Below, piece by piece: positions 9,284-17,921 of a DNA stretch of 64,000 nucleotides. The position numbers were made by a program, and so were the translations under genes. Location: assembly GCF_024385605.1 (NCBI RefSeq), contig NZ_JANFOJ010000004.1, positions 1 through 64,000 on the forward strand, given 5' to 3'. This DNA is from Sporolactobacillus sp. STSJ-5 (GTDB taxonomy: Bacteria; Bacillota; Bacilli; Bacillales; Sporolactobacillaceae). Below the pieces are notes generated by a model that was given only the letters and a program-made list of their open reading frames with translations, did no database searches and had not been told where the DNA came from. Each line of letters starts with the position of its first letter. Position 1 is the stretch's first letter.

Positions 9284-9335
9284 AACTCCCCTTGGACAGT
9301 CATGATACAGACTGCAACAAGGGGAGTTGTTTTAT
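9284..9335 (+). terminator. intrinsic terminator after the ABC ATPase
   Basis: The arms AACTCCCCTTG (9284-9294) and CAAGGGGAGTT (9318-9328) are perfectly complementary and are followed by a short T-rich tract. The hairpin also faces the 3' end of the convergent PucR-type gene and may serve both. Confidence 0.75.
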
Positions 9336-9356
9336 AAAAAGAAACTCACAGATCCG

Positions 9357-10211
9357 TTAGAGCGTGGATAAATACGCCAATGTAAGCCCGTCCATTTCTT
9401 TTAAAGATATACCAGTAATTTCGTAAAACTTATCAATATGATACCGAAGTGTATTTCTGTGCATAAACAACTTTTTCGCCGCAATGCTGACATTCCCCTG
9501 ATTTTCCCATAGCACCCGAATAAGAGACAACCATCTTGCATCTTCTCGGATGATATGCTTTATTTCCATAAGAATGGTGCAATCTTGAACCATGGGTTTT
9601 ATCAAATCGAAAAATTCAGACTGGACGCTTGTTGCCTTTTTGCTCCTCACCATTTTTCGATCGAAAAGTACGCATTCTTTCTGGTATGCCGGATATAGCA
9701 TCGGTGATAGAGAATAGCGGAGACCAATGAGAAAACGGCAGTTAGTCGAGAAGTCATTTTCAAGCGTATTCGCAATCGATTCTAACATGTTCCCTGTGAT
9801 CGTCATGCTTTTCTCAATAATGATACCTCTCATTGAAGAGAGGTAAATAAAGGAAGAATCCGCATCGAAAAAGCTTTCAAACGCTCTGCGCCACTCAAAA
9901 ATCATTTCATGAGACAATGAATTTGTAAGTTGAAAATGGATGATTCGAATTCTGATTGATCGATCTTCATCTGCTTGTTTCCCATTTATTAACAAATCAT
10001 ACCAAAATTGAGCATCCGGACCAAATGAAGGCGGGTATTCTTGATTCAAAAGCGTCTTGAGCAAATAAATTTCATGATCGGAAAGGTTTCCCGAAGGAAT
10101 GCCAATATAATAGGGCTCTTCATAGAAGTAAAGCATGTTTAATTCTGCCTTGAAAGGATTCTTGTCAACAACGGATCTAGGATAATTAATTAAGAGTTTT
10201 TGCAGATTCAA
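9357..10211 (-). CDS. PucR/CdaR-type transcriptional regulator
   Basis: A 284-aa protein. The last about 60 residues form the PucR C-terminal helix-turn-helix (NVSIAAKKLFMHRNTLRYH), where the RNTLRYHI stretch is typical of PucR, CdaR and related activators. The N-terminal 200 residues are a sensor region I cannot assign. It is the last gene of the permease-permease-esterase unit, 35 bases after the esterase, and so probably controls that operon. The inducer is unknown, but the esterase next to it suggests an acylated or esterified sugar. Confidence 0.8.
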   Translation of the reverse strand: MNLQKLLINYPRSVVDKNPFKAELNMLYFYEEPYYIGIPSGNLSDHEIYLLKTLLNQEYPPSFGPDAQFWYDLLINGKQADEDRSIRIRIIHFQLTNSLSHEMIFEWRRAFESFFDADSSFIYLSSMRGIIIEKSMTITGNMLESIANTLENDFSTNCRFLIGLRYSLSPMLYPAYQKECVLFDRKMVRSKKATSVQSEFFDLIKPMVQDCTILMEIKHIIREDARWLSLIRVLWENQGNVSIAAKKLFMHRNTLRYHIDKFYEITGISLKEMDGLTLAYLSTL

Positions 10212-10246
10212 ACGCTCACTTCCCTAGTGCTTCTTTAAACCGCCAA

Positions 10247-10993
10247 TCAACGTTCCATGTTATCCATCCAATCCAGCGCCGTCACAATCTCCTCATCCCA
10301 AAGATCCCAGCTGTGACCGCCATCCCGTTCTTTAAACAAATATGGCATGGGCAATTTTTCAATATGTTTTTTAAATGCCAGATTATCTGAATAAAACGGA
10401 TCTTCCCGTCCACAAATCTGTAAGAAAGATGTATTGTTCATACATGGCTGCCCATGATCCAGAAGATAGTACAAACTATTTGGTGAAGTTTCAAAATCCT
10501 GCGGAGATCCAAAAATCAAACCAAATTCTTTCTCACGATCCTTATGTTCTTTTCTGATTCTAGTGATATCAATAGCAGGAGACAGTGCAAACACTTTAGC
10601 AAATCTTTGAGGTTCAGATAATCCCCATTTTAAGGCACCATATCCGCCCATTGATAATCCTCCGACAAACGTTCTTTCCCGTTGCAAGTCAAGACCGAAA
10701 AGAGATTCTATCGTCTCAGGAAATTCACGCGTCAAAAATGTCCAATAGTTCCCGCCATGCTTCATATCTGTATAGTAACTCCGATGTACATTGGGCATAA
10801 ATACTGCAAGATTCCGATTCTCAACATAACGAATAATTGATGAACATTGAATCCAAGACTTGTCATTACCATAAAGACCATGTAGCAAAAACAGTACCTT
10901 AAAATTTTTTTGGCGTTTTTGAGGTATAATTGCCTGAAAAGTTGTTTGGAACCCCAGAACCTCCGAGTCATAGTCCACAGAAAGAACTGTCAT
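10247..10993 (-). CDS. alpha/beta-hydrolase esterase (EstA / esterase D-like)
   Basis: A 248-aa cytoplasmic esterase without signal peptide. It shows the oxyanion HGLYG near residue 39, the nucleophile elbow GLSMGGYGA, an aspartate in GREDPFYSD and the histidine in GGHSWDLW, which complete a Ser-Asp-His triad. The family (esterase D, tributyrin esterase EstA) removes acetyl or short acyl groups, often from sugars. It sits between a sugar ABC permease gene (24 bases upstream) and the regulator, so deacylation of an imported glycoside or acetylated sugar is a reasonable inference. Confidence 0.85.
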   Translation of the reverse strand: MTVLSVDYDSEVLGFQTTFQAIIPQKRQKNFKVLFLLHGLYGNDKSWIQCSSIIRYVENRNLAVFMPNVHRSYYTDMKHGGNYWTFLTREFPETIESLFGLDLQRERTFVGGLSMGGYGALKWGLSEPQRFAKVFALSPAIDITRIRKEHKDREKEFGLIFGSPQDFETSPNSLYYLLDHGQPCMNNTSFLQICGREDPFYSDNLAFKKHIEKLPMPYLFKERDGGHSWDLWDEEIVTALDWMDNMER

Positions 10994-11017
10994 AGTCTCA
11001 CCTGATTTTCTTTTTGT

Positions 11018-11848
11018 TTATTTCATTCCAGAAACGTTAAATCCTTGCAAAATATACTTCTGAAGTGCAAGAAAGACAATTACAATTGGAACGACCATAA
11101 ATGCAGATCCTGCCATTTGCAGCGCATAATTACTTGCATGCTGACCCTTAAGCAGCGCAAGACCAACGGACAGGGTATAATACTTTTGGTCATTTGCAAT
11201 GATTAATGGCCAAATAAAAGAGTTCCATCCAGCAATAAAGGTTAAAATTCCTTGTACAGCGAGCACTGGTCGAGAAACCGGCAAAATAATCTTCCAGAAG
11301 ATATAGAATTCGCTGCAGCCATCAAGTCGTGCAGCTTCAATAATCTCATCAGAAATTGTGGACATAAACTGACGAAACAGAAAAATACCGAATGCACCTA
11401 CCATCCCTGGAAGAGCAATACCTAACAATGTATTAGTCAAATGAGCCATATTCAACATCAAATATACTGGGATCATTGTTACCTGACCTGGAATCATCAT
11501 AGTCGCCAAAACAAGATAAAACAAACTGTTTTTGCCTTTAAACTTATACTTGGCAAACCCATAGCCTGCCATCGCGTTTAGGAACAAGCCTATAAACGAG
11601 AACAAGACAATAATTATAGTATTTTTAAGATAAATAAGGAAATCCATTTGTGTAAACAAATTTATAAAATTATCTAGTGTAAACGACTTAGGCCAGACCG
11701 TCGGGGGAATTTGGAGAATTTCCATATCCGTTTTTACAGATGACAGCAACATCCAGATAAACGGCAAAACCATAAAGAACCCGCCTACCGACAAAATAAT
11801 TAAAACGATCAATTTTGATAGTTTTTTGTGTTGAATGGATTCATTCAT
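11018..11848 (-). CDS. carbohydrate ABC transporter permease (MalG/MsmG type)
   Basis: A 276-aa inner-membrane permease with six predicted helices. The EAA loop that docks the ATPase reads EAARLDGCSEFYIFWKIILP, the standard form for carbohydrate-uptake family 1 importers. It lies 13 bases downstream of the partner permease. No ATPase gene is in this operon, which fits use of the shared MsmK-type ATPase encoded at 8.1 kb. The sugar is unknown. Confidence 0.9.
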   Translation of the reverse strand: MNESIQHKKLSKLIVLIILSVGGFFMVLPFIWMLLSSVKTDMEILQIPPTVWPKSFTLDNFINLFTQMDFLIYLKNTIIIVLFSFIGLFLNAMAGYGFAKYKFKGKNSLFYLVLATMMIPGQVTMIPVYLMLNMAHLTNTLLGIALPGMVGAFGIFLFRQFMSTISDEIIEAARLDGCSEFYIFWKIILPVSRPVLAVQGILTFIAGWNSFIWPLIIANDQKYYTLSVGLALLKGQHASNYALQMAGSAFMVVPIVIVFLALQKYILQGFNVSGMK

Positions 11849-11861
11849 TTCTACACCTCCG

Positions 11862-12712
11862 TTACATCTGATTATCCTGTTGTTTATGCTGTCCGCGGAA
11901 CTGAATCAGCGTGACAAGAATAATAATGACAAACAATACCATAGAACCAGCAGCCGCATATCCGAATTTGCTAAATTGAAAGCCATTTTGATAAATAAAT
12001 AGTGCGATCGAATTTGTACTATTCAGTGGGCCACCACTAGTCATGACAAAAGGTTCTTCAAAAAATTGCAGCCAGCCAATCAAGGTCGTCACCGTAACAA
12101 AGAAGGTCGCAAACCGTAACATCGGAATCGTTATCTTAATCAGCCTCTGCCAACTATTTGCACCGTCAATCTGAGCTGCTTCATAATATGCTTTTGGAAT
12201 ACCTTGAAGCGCTGCCAGAAAAATCAACATATCGACCCCAATTGCTCGCCACAATGCCAAAATGATTAATGAAATTTTTGCGATAATCGGATCCTGCAAC
12301 CAAGGAACCGGACCAAGGTGAACGAAATGCAGAATAAAATTCAACAGTCCAAACTGAGGGTTATAAAGATAATTCCAGACAACCGCAACAGCCACAACGT
12401 TCGTAATAGAAGGCGCATAAAAGATCAAACGAAACAATCTGAAAACCCAGCTATTACCAAAATTAATCAATAGTGCAATTCCCATTGAACAAGCAATAAC
12501 AAGTGGTACGCCAATGACTACATAAAAAATACTGTTTCCAATTGATTGCAGGAAAGTTGGATCTTTAAATAGATTCTCATAGTTTTCGATCCCGATGAAA
12601 TGAATTTTTGACCAATCTGCAAGACCTGTAATGTTAATATCTGTAAAACTAATCATCAAGGAAATGATGATTGGAATTAAAGAAAAAAACAGCAACAAAA
12701 TTAATGCAGGTG
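11862..12712 (-). pseudogene. carbohydrate ABC permease (MalF/MsmF type), 5' end cut by IS
   Basis: The surviving frame from a TTG at 12698 gives 278 aa. It contains most helices and the EAA loop (YYEAAQIDGANSWQRLIKITIP). The N-terminus is missing: before the TTG the frame reads only PALIL-like residues and then hits the IS terminal repeat at 12712. Normal MalF-type permeases begin with a 10-30-residue segment plus the complete first helix. With the start codon, promoter and any upstream binding-protein gene gone, expression is doubtful unless the IS drives it from the TTG. The reading frame itself is otherwise undamaged, suggesting a recent event. Confidence 0.75.
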
Positions 12713-12742
12713 TGATGTGAACCCCAAAAGTTGGACATAGTT

Positions 12743-13620
12743 TTAAGCTACTTGCTCGGTGTTTGAAATCCGATATTCAATCGGACTTTGACCACCGAGT
12801 TTTTCTTTGATCCTAGATTCATTATAGTACTTAATCCACACACGCATGGCAGTTTCTAGCTCTTTGCGTGTCTGATAGTGGTGTGAGGCTACTGTCTCAG
12901 CTTTCATGAGGTGGAAGAAGCTCTCCATCTGGGCATTGTCCAAGCAAGTCGCCTTTCGGGACATACTCTGACAAACATGATGCGATTTAAGTTCCTTGCG
13001 CCAAAGGCAATTTTGGTACTGAAAGCCCTGATCTGTATGAACGTACGTGCGATAATGATGTTCCGGTAGGCGTTCGAGAGCCTCATGAAGCGGTTTTAAC
13101 GCAAAGGCTACTGTTGGATGATCACTAATATTAGAAGCTAAAATCTCATCAGAATAAAGATCCATAACGGGTTCGAGATAAAGACGCTCGTTGATTGTTT
13201 GATGCCCCCAACGAAATTCGGAAACGTCAGAGACAAGCTTTTGGTAGGGTCGATCCGTCATGAACCGACGGTTCAAATGATTCTTAGCGACTTTGCCAAC
13301 CGTCCCTTTATAGGAGTTATACTTACGAATCCTTTTGGTATAGACCGTTGACTGAAGTCCTTCCATTCTCATGATGCGCTGGACCTTTTGTGATTCACTT
13401 TTAAATGACAGCGTCGTAGAGTCAGGACCACGCGACGATAGCCATAAGCTGGGTGCTTCTGTTTGACCGCTTTAATTTCAGAGATCATAGGGTCATCAGT
13501 ATCCCTTTGCTGGCGCTGTTTCTGATAGTAATAGTCACTCTTAGGCAACGGCACTACCTGTAGAATATGAGTCAGAGAGTGGTTGCGCCTTAGTTCAGTA
13601 ACTACTTGCGTTTGTTCCGC
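12743..13620 (-). pseudogene. IS150-type transposase orfB, frameshifted
   Basis: The DDE integrase-core protein. The first piece, ending HLKVNHKRSSAS, and the second, beginning KVQRIMRMEGL, join if one A is added to the four-A run at 13386-13389, giving the usual HKKVQRIMR. The catalytic residues remain: D in DVSEFRWG, D in HTDQGFQYQN and E in ESFFHLMKAE. The 5' frame stays open into orfA (EQTQVVTELRRNHSL), as expected for a fused OrfAB product. A sequencing error in the homopolymer is possible. Confidence 0.85.
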
Positions 13621-14150
13621 TCGCGTTGCTCTCTCTGACGAACTAAGGCATCTAATTTTTTTAAGTATTCATTCTCAATTCGCAGAAGTTCGTTTTCTAA
13701 TTCAAGATCCTTAATCCGGTTCTGTTCCGGCTGATCAGCCCTATTCAATGTGTCATTCTTTTTGGCTGTACGCTTTATATGCTCATGTTTCCCCATAGGT
13801 GGACGACCTCGCTTGGTTTTTAATCCATCCACACCCATTGCTTCAAACCGTCGCTCCCATTGATAGATCGTTGACGGCGAAGACATTTTGAAATGAAGAG
13901 CTGTTTGTTCGAGGGATGAATGGTTCTCTTTCATCCACTTTAATACGTTCAGTTTGAAAGTACAGGTATACTCCTGCCAATGATCACGATTTTTTAATCC
14001 AGCAAAACCATTGATCTGATATTAATGCACCCAATTCAAAACCGCGTGTTGTCCAGGAATATGATATTTTTGATGAAGTGAGGTGCTTCCTATACCGGCT
14101 AAGTACTCACCAATCACATTAATCTTAAATTCATTAGAATATTTGGTCAT
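13602..14150 (-). pseudogene. IS150-type orfA (helix-turn-helix), nonsense mutation
   Basis: Reading from the ATG at 14150 gives MTKYSNEFKINVIGEYLAG, typical of the first helix-turn-helix of IS150 OrfA. A TAA at 14022-14024 then interrupts WVH-YQ where relatives have a glutamine or similar residue. The same frame continues to the stop at 13602, including a second helix-turn-helix (SLEQTALHFKMSSPSTIYQW) and a basic coiled tail. Repairing the stop would give about 182 aa, close to the family length. Confidence 0.85.
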
Positions 14151-14251
14151 ACAAAAACCCCCTAAAGTTGAATTTTATTCGTCCAACTTCAGGGGGTCAG
14201 TTCAGGTGAATGTTTTTTGTTGTGAAAATATCTTGATACATGAATTCATTT

Positions 14252-14755
14252 CTATAGTTGTAATTTTTTCTTTTCTGCCTCCAGCAGTTTGATTAGAATG
14301 GGGGACAAAATAATATAGAATAAAAAATTGCCGACCGCATGATACGAATCAAAAGGCAGGCCCATTATCCAATAGGCAATAAAACTTGGGACACCGGCAA
14401 CCAGCACATTGAGTGACACAATGAATCCGAATAAGTAGCCGCACCCCGCAGCATAACAAGCCATAACAGGCATAGGAATTTTCGTTCGAAAACGCGATAA
14501 AAGTCCTGATAAAATGCCCACTAATCCCCAGGCTAGTACTTGCATCGCTGTAAAAAAGCCAAAGCCTAAAACAAAATCAGATCCAATTGCTGTAAGCAAA
14601 GCTACAGTAAATCCAAACCGCGCCCCAAATACCAAACCCGTAATAATAATGATCACGGTGGATGGCTGAACGTTCGGTATTGAGGTCATATAAATTCTCC
14701 CGACAATACTTAAAGCTGCTAATAATGAAATCAACGCCATTTTACGTGTGGACAT
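14252..14755 (-). CDS. ECF transporter S component, probable cobalamin specificity
   Basis: A 167-aa membrane protein with about six helices. It has the opening MALISLLAALSIVGRIYM and the PNVQPSTVIIIITGLVFG stretch common to vitamin S components. S components bind the vitamin and work with a shared ECF module (T protein and two ATPases). It is the third gene downstream of a cobalamin riboswitch and lies 10 bases after the DUF4430 gene, so cobalamin or a precursor is the likely ligand (inference). No T or A gene follows: the IS lies 47 bases downstream, so the energising module is elsewhere or was lost. Confidence 0.82.
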   Translation of the reverse strand: MSTRKMALISLLAALSIVGRIYMTSIPNVQPSTVIIIITGLVFGARFGFTVALLTAIGSDFVLGFGFFTAMQVLAWGLVGILSGLLSRFRTKIPMPVMACYAAGCGYLFGFIVSLNVLVAGVPSFIAYWIMGLPFDSYHAVGNFLFYIILSPILIKLLEAEKKKLQL

Positions 14756-14765
14756 TCATACCGCC

Positions 14766-15509
14766 TCATTCCTGATAAATCCATGCCAAGGTATCCCCAT
14801 CCTGAAGTTTAAAGCTTCCTGCGGATACATTCGGTGATTTTCCGTTTACTTTATAAATCCAACCGCTTTGAGCAGATTTATCACCCGCGCTTTGTCCATT
14901 GATGCTCTTTATATAAGCAGTCGATCCGGAACCCGAATAATCAAGGTCTATATTTTTGCTGCCTGTCAACATCTGTAACGCGCGAAAAGCAGTCATGCCG
15001 TCAGTAAATGCAACAGGACCGGAAATATCCTTATTGTCATATCCTTTTATTTCTACATTGATCAACGCTTGATTGCTGCTGTCTGCAGCGTTTGAAGTAC
15101 TCGAATGATTTGTATTTGAACCCGATGCTTTCGGATTTGCCTTTTGTTCCGGAGTTGAATTTGTACTGCCTGAGCTTGAACCAGAGTCTGAACTTGAGCT
15201 AGAACTCATACTTGTACTAGAACTCGAATCCGAACGAGCAGAGGTATTTAATTTTTCACTTACAGATGAAGAGCCATTATCGCTTTTTTTGTGAACTTTT
15301 TGCTTTGGAACTGATGCATGCTTAGCTTTTGATGCTCTTTCGTTTGAATGACTCGACTTAGTGGAAGATTGATCCTGCTTGTCTTCAGAGTTGGGCGTTA
15401 TATGATAGGTTGTCGTTTGAAATCCATTGGCAATGAATACCGAGCCAAAGACAATAAAGCCAATGGAAATGAACAGCAGCAGAATTTTACTGATTTTCAT
15501 AACGAGCAC
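14766..15509 (-). CDS. membrane-anchored DUF4430 (transcobalamin C-terminal-like) protein
   Basis: About 247 aa from a GTG at 15509; an ATG at 15500 is an equal candidate. An uncleaved N-terminal anchor (about 5-27) is followed by a 115-residue Ser/Thr/Lys-rich linker. The DUF4430 domain spans about 149-246 and ends W-I-Y-K-V-N-G... DGDTLAWIY, the family's hallmark. This family is related to the C-terminal beta domain of transcobalamin and intrinsic factor, which caps cobalamin. It overlaps the upstream alpha-barrel gene by 14-23 bases. Together they look like the two halves of a transcobalamin, split between two surface proteins. Confidence 0.82.
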   Translation of the reverse strand: MLVMKISKILLLFISIGFIVFGSVFIANGFQTTTYHITPNSEDKQDQSSTKSSHSNERASKAKHASVPKQKVHKKSDNGSSSVSEKLNTSARSDSSSSTSMSSSSSSDSGSSSGSTNSTPEQKANPKASGSNTNHSSTSNAADSSNQALINVEIKGYDNKDISGPVAFTDGMTAFRALQMLTGSKNIDLDYSGSGSTAYIKSINGQSAGDKSAQSGWIYKVNGKSPNVSAGSFKLQDGDTLAWIYQE

Positions 15510-16911
15510 CGCCTAACCGATACCGAATGTAAAGACCAATAATGCCCAGCAAAACAAATGCACCGCCTAAATAGAGATGCAGAGGATTAAGCTCAGTTTT
15601 CTTAACAGTGGTTACGCGTTTCGGAGACTGTTTACCATCCGATTGCGTCTGATGCTTCGCTTTCGACGTTTGGGCTGATGGTGTCGACTTCGCTTCGGAT
15701 TTCTTCTTTTCTGATGATGTAGGTTGAACAGTTCCTGTTGTTTTTTTAGTTGAAGGTTCGGCCCCTCTATTCTTACTGTTACGTGCGGACTGGGTCTCAT
15801 GAACATGGGCAACAGCTGTTTCGACTTTTGGTGACTGTTGAGAAGAAACATTTTCCTGTGGCTGAATTGTTGTATGCCCAGTTTTCTGATTCGCTGTTGT
15901 GGTTGAAATATTTTCGGCTGCTGGATTCGCATCATTGGGCTGTTCTGCAGTTGATGAATTGGAATTCGTTGTAATGGCAGACCCTGTCTGGGAATCCGAA
16001 GAGCTAAATACATCCTTTGTCCTAAAGTTAAATAGCTGATCTCCATCACTGAAAAGGGAATAGGCGACCAAAGCTTGAATCACCTGTTCATTAGAAAAAG
16101 CATCGTCACTCTCGCTGAAGGTAGCCCATTTGTACCCGCCATTGGCTTTATACTGTTCCAGGTTAGTAACAGGATTACGACCCTCTTTATTAAACGCTCC
16201 TTCTGTAGGATCAATCCCTAACGAAGAAAGAGCAATGATGACTTGAGCCGCCGAATTGGAATTTGGCGAATAATTGACAAAGCCGCCATCCGCTTGTTCT
16301 GAGCGCTCCAAATAATTTATTGCTTTATCAATAACATCCCTTGCCCGATCTTGATCGCGTGACAAGGCAGTCAAAACCATACATGTCGTGTCCACATCAG
16401 GATCACCATTAGGATCGCCTGCCCAGCCCCATCCTCCTGAACTTGTTTGACGCTGTGCCAGTTCGTGAATGAATCGATCTGTGGTCCACAGCGCATCACT
16501 CGGGATCACATAATCGTCAGAGCTTAGTGCAGTAAGTGCATAGGTGAAATCCATTAATGATTTAATCGAAGTATCAGAATAAATGGCTTTTATAAGATCA
16601 TGATTCTCGTAGTTTTCAGGATCTTGACCTAATGCCTTAACCACCAAGACCGTTTTGTCGAGATCTGTTCCCGACAATTGTTTTCCATTCACACGCTCCT
16701 TAATTGTAGTCAAATACGCTTCGCGTACATTGTCCGTCAATTTACCTGCCTTTGATAGCGCAATAACGTCCCAATCCGAATCAATTCCTGAAGCCTTGAT
16801 ATGATTTGCAAGGCGATCCAAATCATTACTTACGTCCTCTGATGCGAAAGCCTGCATCGGAACGAACAAAAAAGTAATACAAAACAACAAAACTGCTACT
16901 TTCAATCGCAT
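15487..16911 (-). CDS. surface alpha/alpha-barrel protein (prenyltransferase/squalene-oxidase repeat), transcobalamin N-terminal-like
   Basis: A 474-aa exported protein: signal peptide 1-24 (AFA/SE), then about 270 residues of helical repeats including GGWGWAGDPNGDPDVDTTCM (159-178) and a similar ADGGFVNYSP. This is the alpha/alpha toroid seen in squalene cyclases and in the N-terminal domain of intrinsic factor. A 140-residue Ser/Thr/Gln/Lys linker leads to a C-terminal helix (about 446-464) and a short basic tail, so it is anchored in the membrane and reaches through the wall. It is the first gene after the riboswitch. Cobalamin capture is inferred from partner and regulator, not from binding residues. 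Confidence 0.8.
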   Translation of the reverse strand: MRLKVAVLLFCITFLFVPMQAFASEDVSNDLDRLANHIKASGIDSDWDVIALSKAGKLTDNVREAYLTTIKERVNGKQLSGTDLDKTVLVVKALGQDPENYENHDLIKAIYSDTSIKSLMDFTYALTALSSDDYVIPSDALWTTDRFIHELAQRQTSSGGWGWAGDPNGDPDVDTTCMVLTALSRDQDRARDVIDKAINYLERSEQADGGFVNYSPNSNSAAQVIIALSSLGIDPTEGAFNKEGRNPVTNLEQYKANGGYKWATFSESDDAFSNEQVIQALVAYSLFSDGDQLFNFRTKDVFSSSDSQTGSAITTNSNSSTAEQPNDANPAAENISTTTANQKTGHTTIQPQENVSSQQSPKVETAVAHVHETQSARNSKNRGAEPSTKKTTGTVQPTSSEKKKSEAKSTPSAQTSKAKHQTQSDGKQSPKRVTTVKKTELNPLHLYLGGAFVLLGIIGLYIRYRLGGARYENQ

Positions 16912-16942
16912 CGTTTGTTTCTCCCATCCTCGTGAGTATTCG

Positions 16943-17026
16943 ACTAATTGAAAAGACCTGACTTAGGATTACTCCCTTACAGTGGCGGGACCGCACAGGA
17001 TTTTCACCTGTTTCCATCCAATTAGT
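16943..17026 (-). promoter_or_regulatory. cobalamin riboswitch (short, class-II-like)
   Basis: Read on the minus strand, the leader contains ggtgaaaatcctgtgcgg followed by tcccgccactgtaa, the highly conserved core of cobalamin riboswitches, then a B12-box-like taagtcaggtc. An 8-bp P1 closes it: ACTAATTG (17019-17026, minus reading) with CAATTAGT (16943-16950). At about 84 nt it is short, like the hydroxo/aquocobalamin-preferring class. The downstream 30 bases hold the gaggatgggag ribosome site of the first gene, so translational control is likely. No T-tract terminator is evident. Confidence 0.88.
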
Positions 17027-17040
17027 TACAATATGAACAA

Positions 17041-17400
17041 AATCATTTTACTAAAGCCAACTAATAAATAATAATTGAAATTTTCTAAAAAACAAGTGCA
17101 CATAATCATTAAATTTTATATGAACGACAGAAAACAATGAACGGCTCCAACTGAATATAGCAACACCTATTTTAAAAATCAAGAAAAGGAAATGTCTTCT
17201 TCAGAGTAATCGTTTTAACAAGGACTCACAATCTCACTTCATTTTATTATATCTGCACTCGACAGATCCCTTCTCCAAATTCTAACGAAATGATGCCCCT
17301 CTAGATATTAAAAGCAGTCTAATCCATGTATAACAAAGTGTATGTAACTTTTTTGTAATCGTTTTCTGATAGAATTTTCTATAGTGGATTGTTCTTCAAA
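17041..17400. other. AT-rich divergent promoter region
   Basis: No gene seen. It must contain the promoter of the riboswitch operon (minus) and that of the small plus-strand gene at 17421. Several TATAAT-like stretches occur, but I could not choose one. Confidence 0.4.
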
Positions 17401-17420
17401 TAATTTAGGAGGATATATTA

Positions 17421-17651
17421 ATGCTTCGAGACATGTACATTGTTCACTATATTGAGCATTATTCTGCATGGTATTTAAGTAAAAAAATGCTCATTAACGC
17501 TGAAAAAACAAAATACGATAAAGGCGATATTATTGTGTTTAAGGACAAAAAATACTTGGTGATTGAAGACTATACTTGTTTAAGAGTCGCTGAATTCAGC
17601 TGCACGATAAATCCATTAGTCCCCCTAATTAATTTAATTCCTAATGTTTAA
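17421..17651 (+). CDS. small hypothetical protein
   Basis: A 76-aa protein of unknown family. Support for it being real: a perfect aggagg site 8 bases before the ATG, and a strong intrinsic terminator 50 bases after the stop. The middle (KYDKGDIIVFKDKKYLVIEDY) has alternating charged and hydrophobic residues suggesting a small beta barrel. There is no signal peptide and no neighbour on this strand. No function can be assigned. Confidence 0.6.
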   Translation: MLRDMYIVHYIEHYSAWYLSKKMLINAEKTKYDKGDIIVFKDKKYLVIEDYTCLRVAEFSCTINPLVPLINLIPNV

Positions 17652-17701
17652 AATTTCTCTTGATTGGTAATACTATAGATAGAAACAATCCATTCCCCTT
17701 A

Positions 17702-17728
17702 CCCCATGCATTATGGGGCTTTTTTTTT
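17702..17728 (+). terminator. intrinsic terminator
   Basis: CCCCAT (17702-17707) pairs with ATGGGG (17713-17718), followed by nine T residues. It ends the transcript of the 76-aa gene. Confidence 0.8.
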
Positions 17729-17851
17729 GCAAAAAAACATTATTTGTCAAGTTTATAATCTTCTAAAATCTGAAAGACTCTAAAAAAGGGGCATTTATAA
17801 AAGAATAATCACCGCTGTTTCAGAATGACATTTATGAAGCTGGCGCCTATC

Positions 17852-17883
17852 AAAAAAGCATCTTAGCCAATGCTAAGATGCTT
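17852..17883 (-). terminator. intrinsic terminator of the ABC/M24 operon
   Basis: A perfect 12-bp stem (17856-17867 with 17872-17883) and a 4-base loop are followed on the minus strand by a T6 run. It lies 39 bases after the permease stop. Confidence 0.85.
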
Positions 17884-17921
17884 CAGTAATTCCACAACTC
17901 AATTTCACTTTCATACCGAAA

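Larger units (their letters stand above)
12713..14204 (-). mobile_element. IS3-family (IS150-group) insertion sequence, decayed
   Basis: A 1492-bp element. Its terminal inverted repeats (12713-12736 and 14181-14204) match at 19 of 24 positions, sharing TGA, TGA, CCCC and AAGTTGGAC. It is flanked by GGTG on both sides (12709-12712 and 14205-14208), a plausible 4-bp target duplication. It encodes overlapping orfA and orfB on the minus strand, the second read by programmed frameshifting in this family. Both are broken: orfA has a stop at 14022-14024, and orfB has lost one base in an A-run at 13386-13389. This copy therefore should not move by itself. Confidence 0.9.

Noticed and set aside
12713-14204. 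Composite transposon carrying the B12 or sugar operon
   Set aside because: Only one copy of this IS is present in the window; no second flanking copy was seen.
14766-16911. Squalene/hopene cyclase or prenyltransferase enzyme
   Set aside because: The repeat fold is present, but the protein is exported, anchored by a C-terminal helix, lacks a DxDD catalytic motif and lies under a cobalamin riboswitch with DUF4430.
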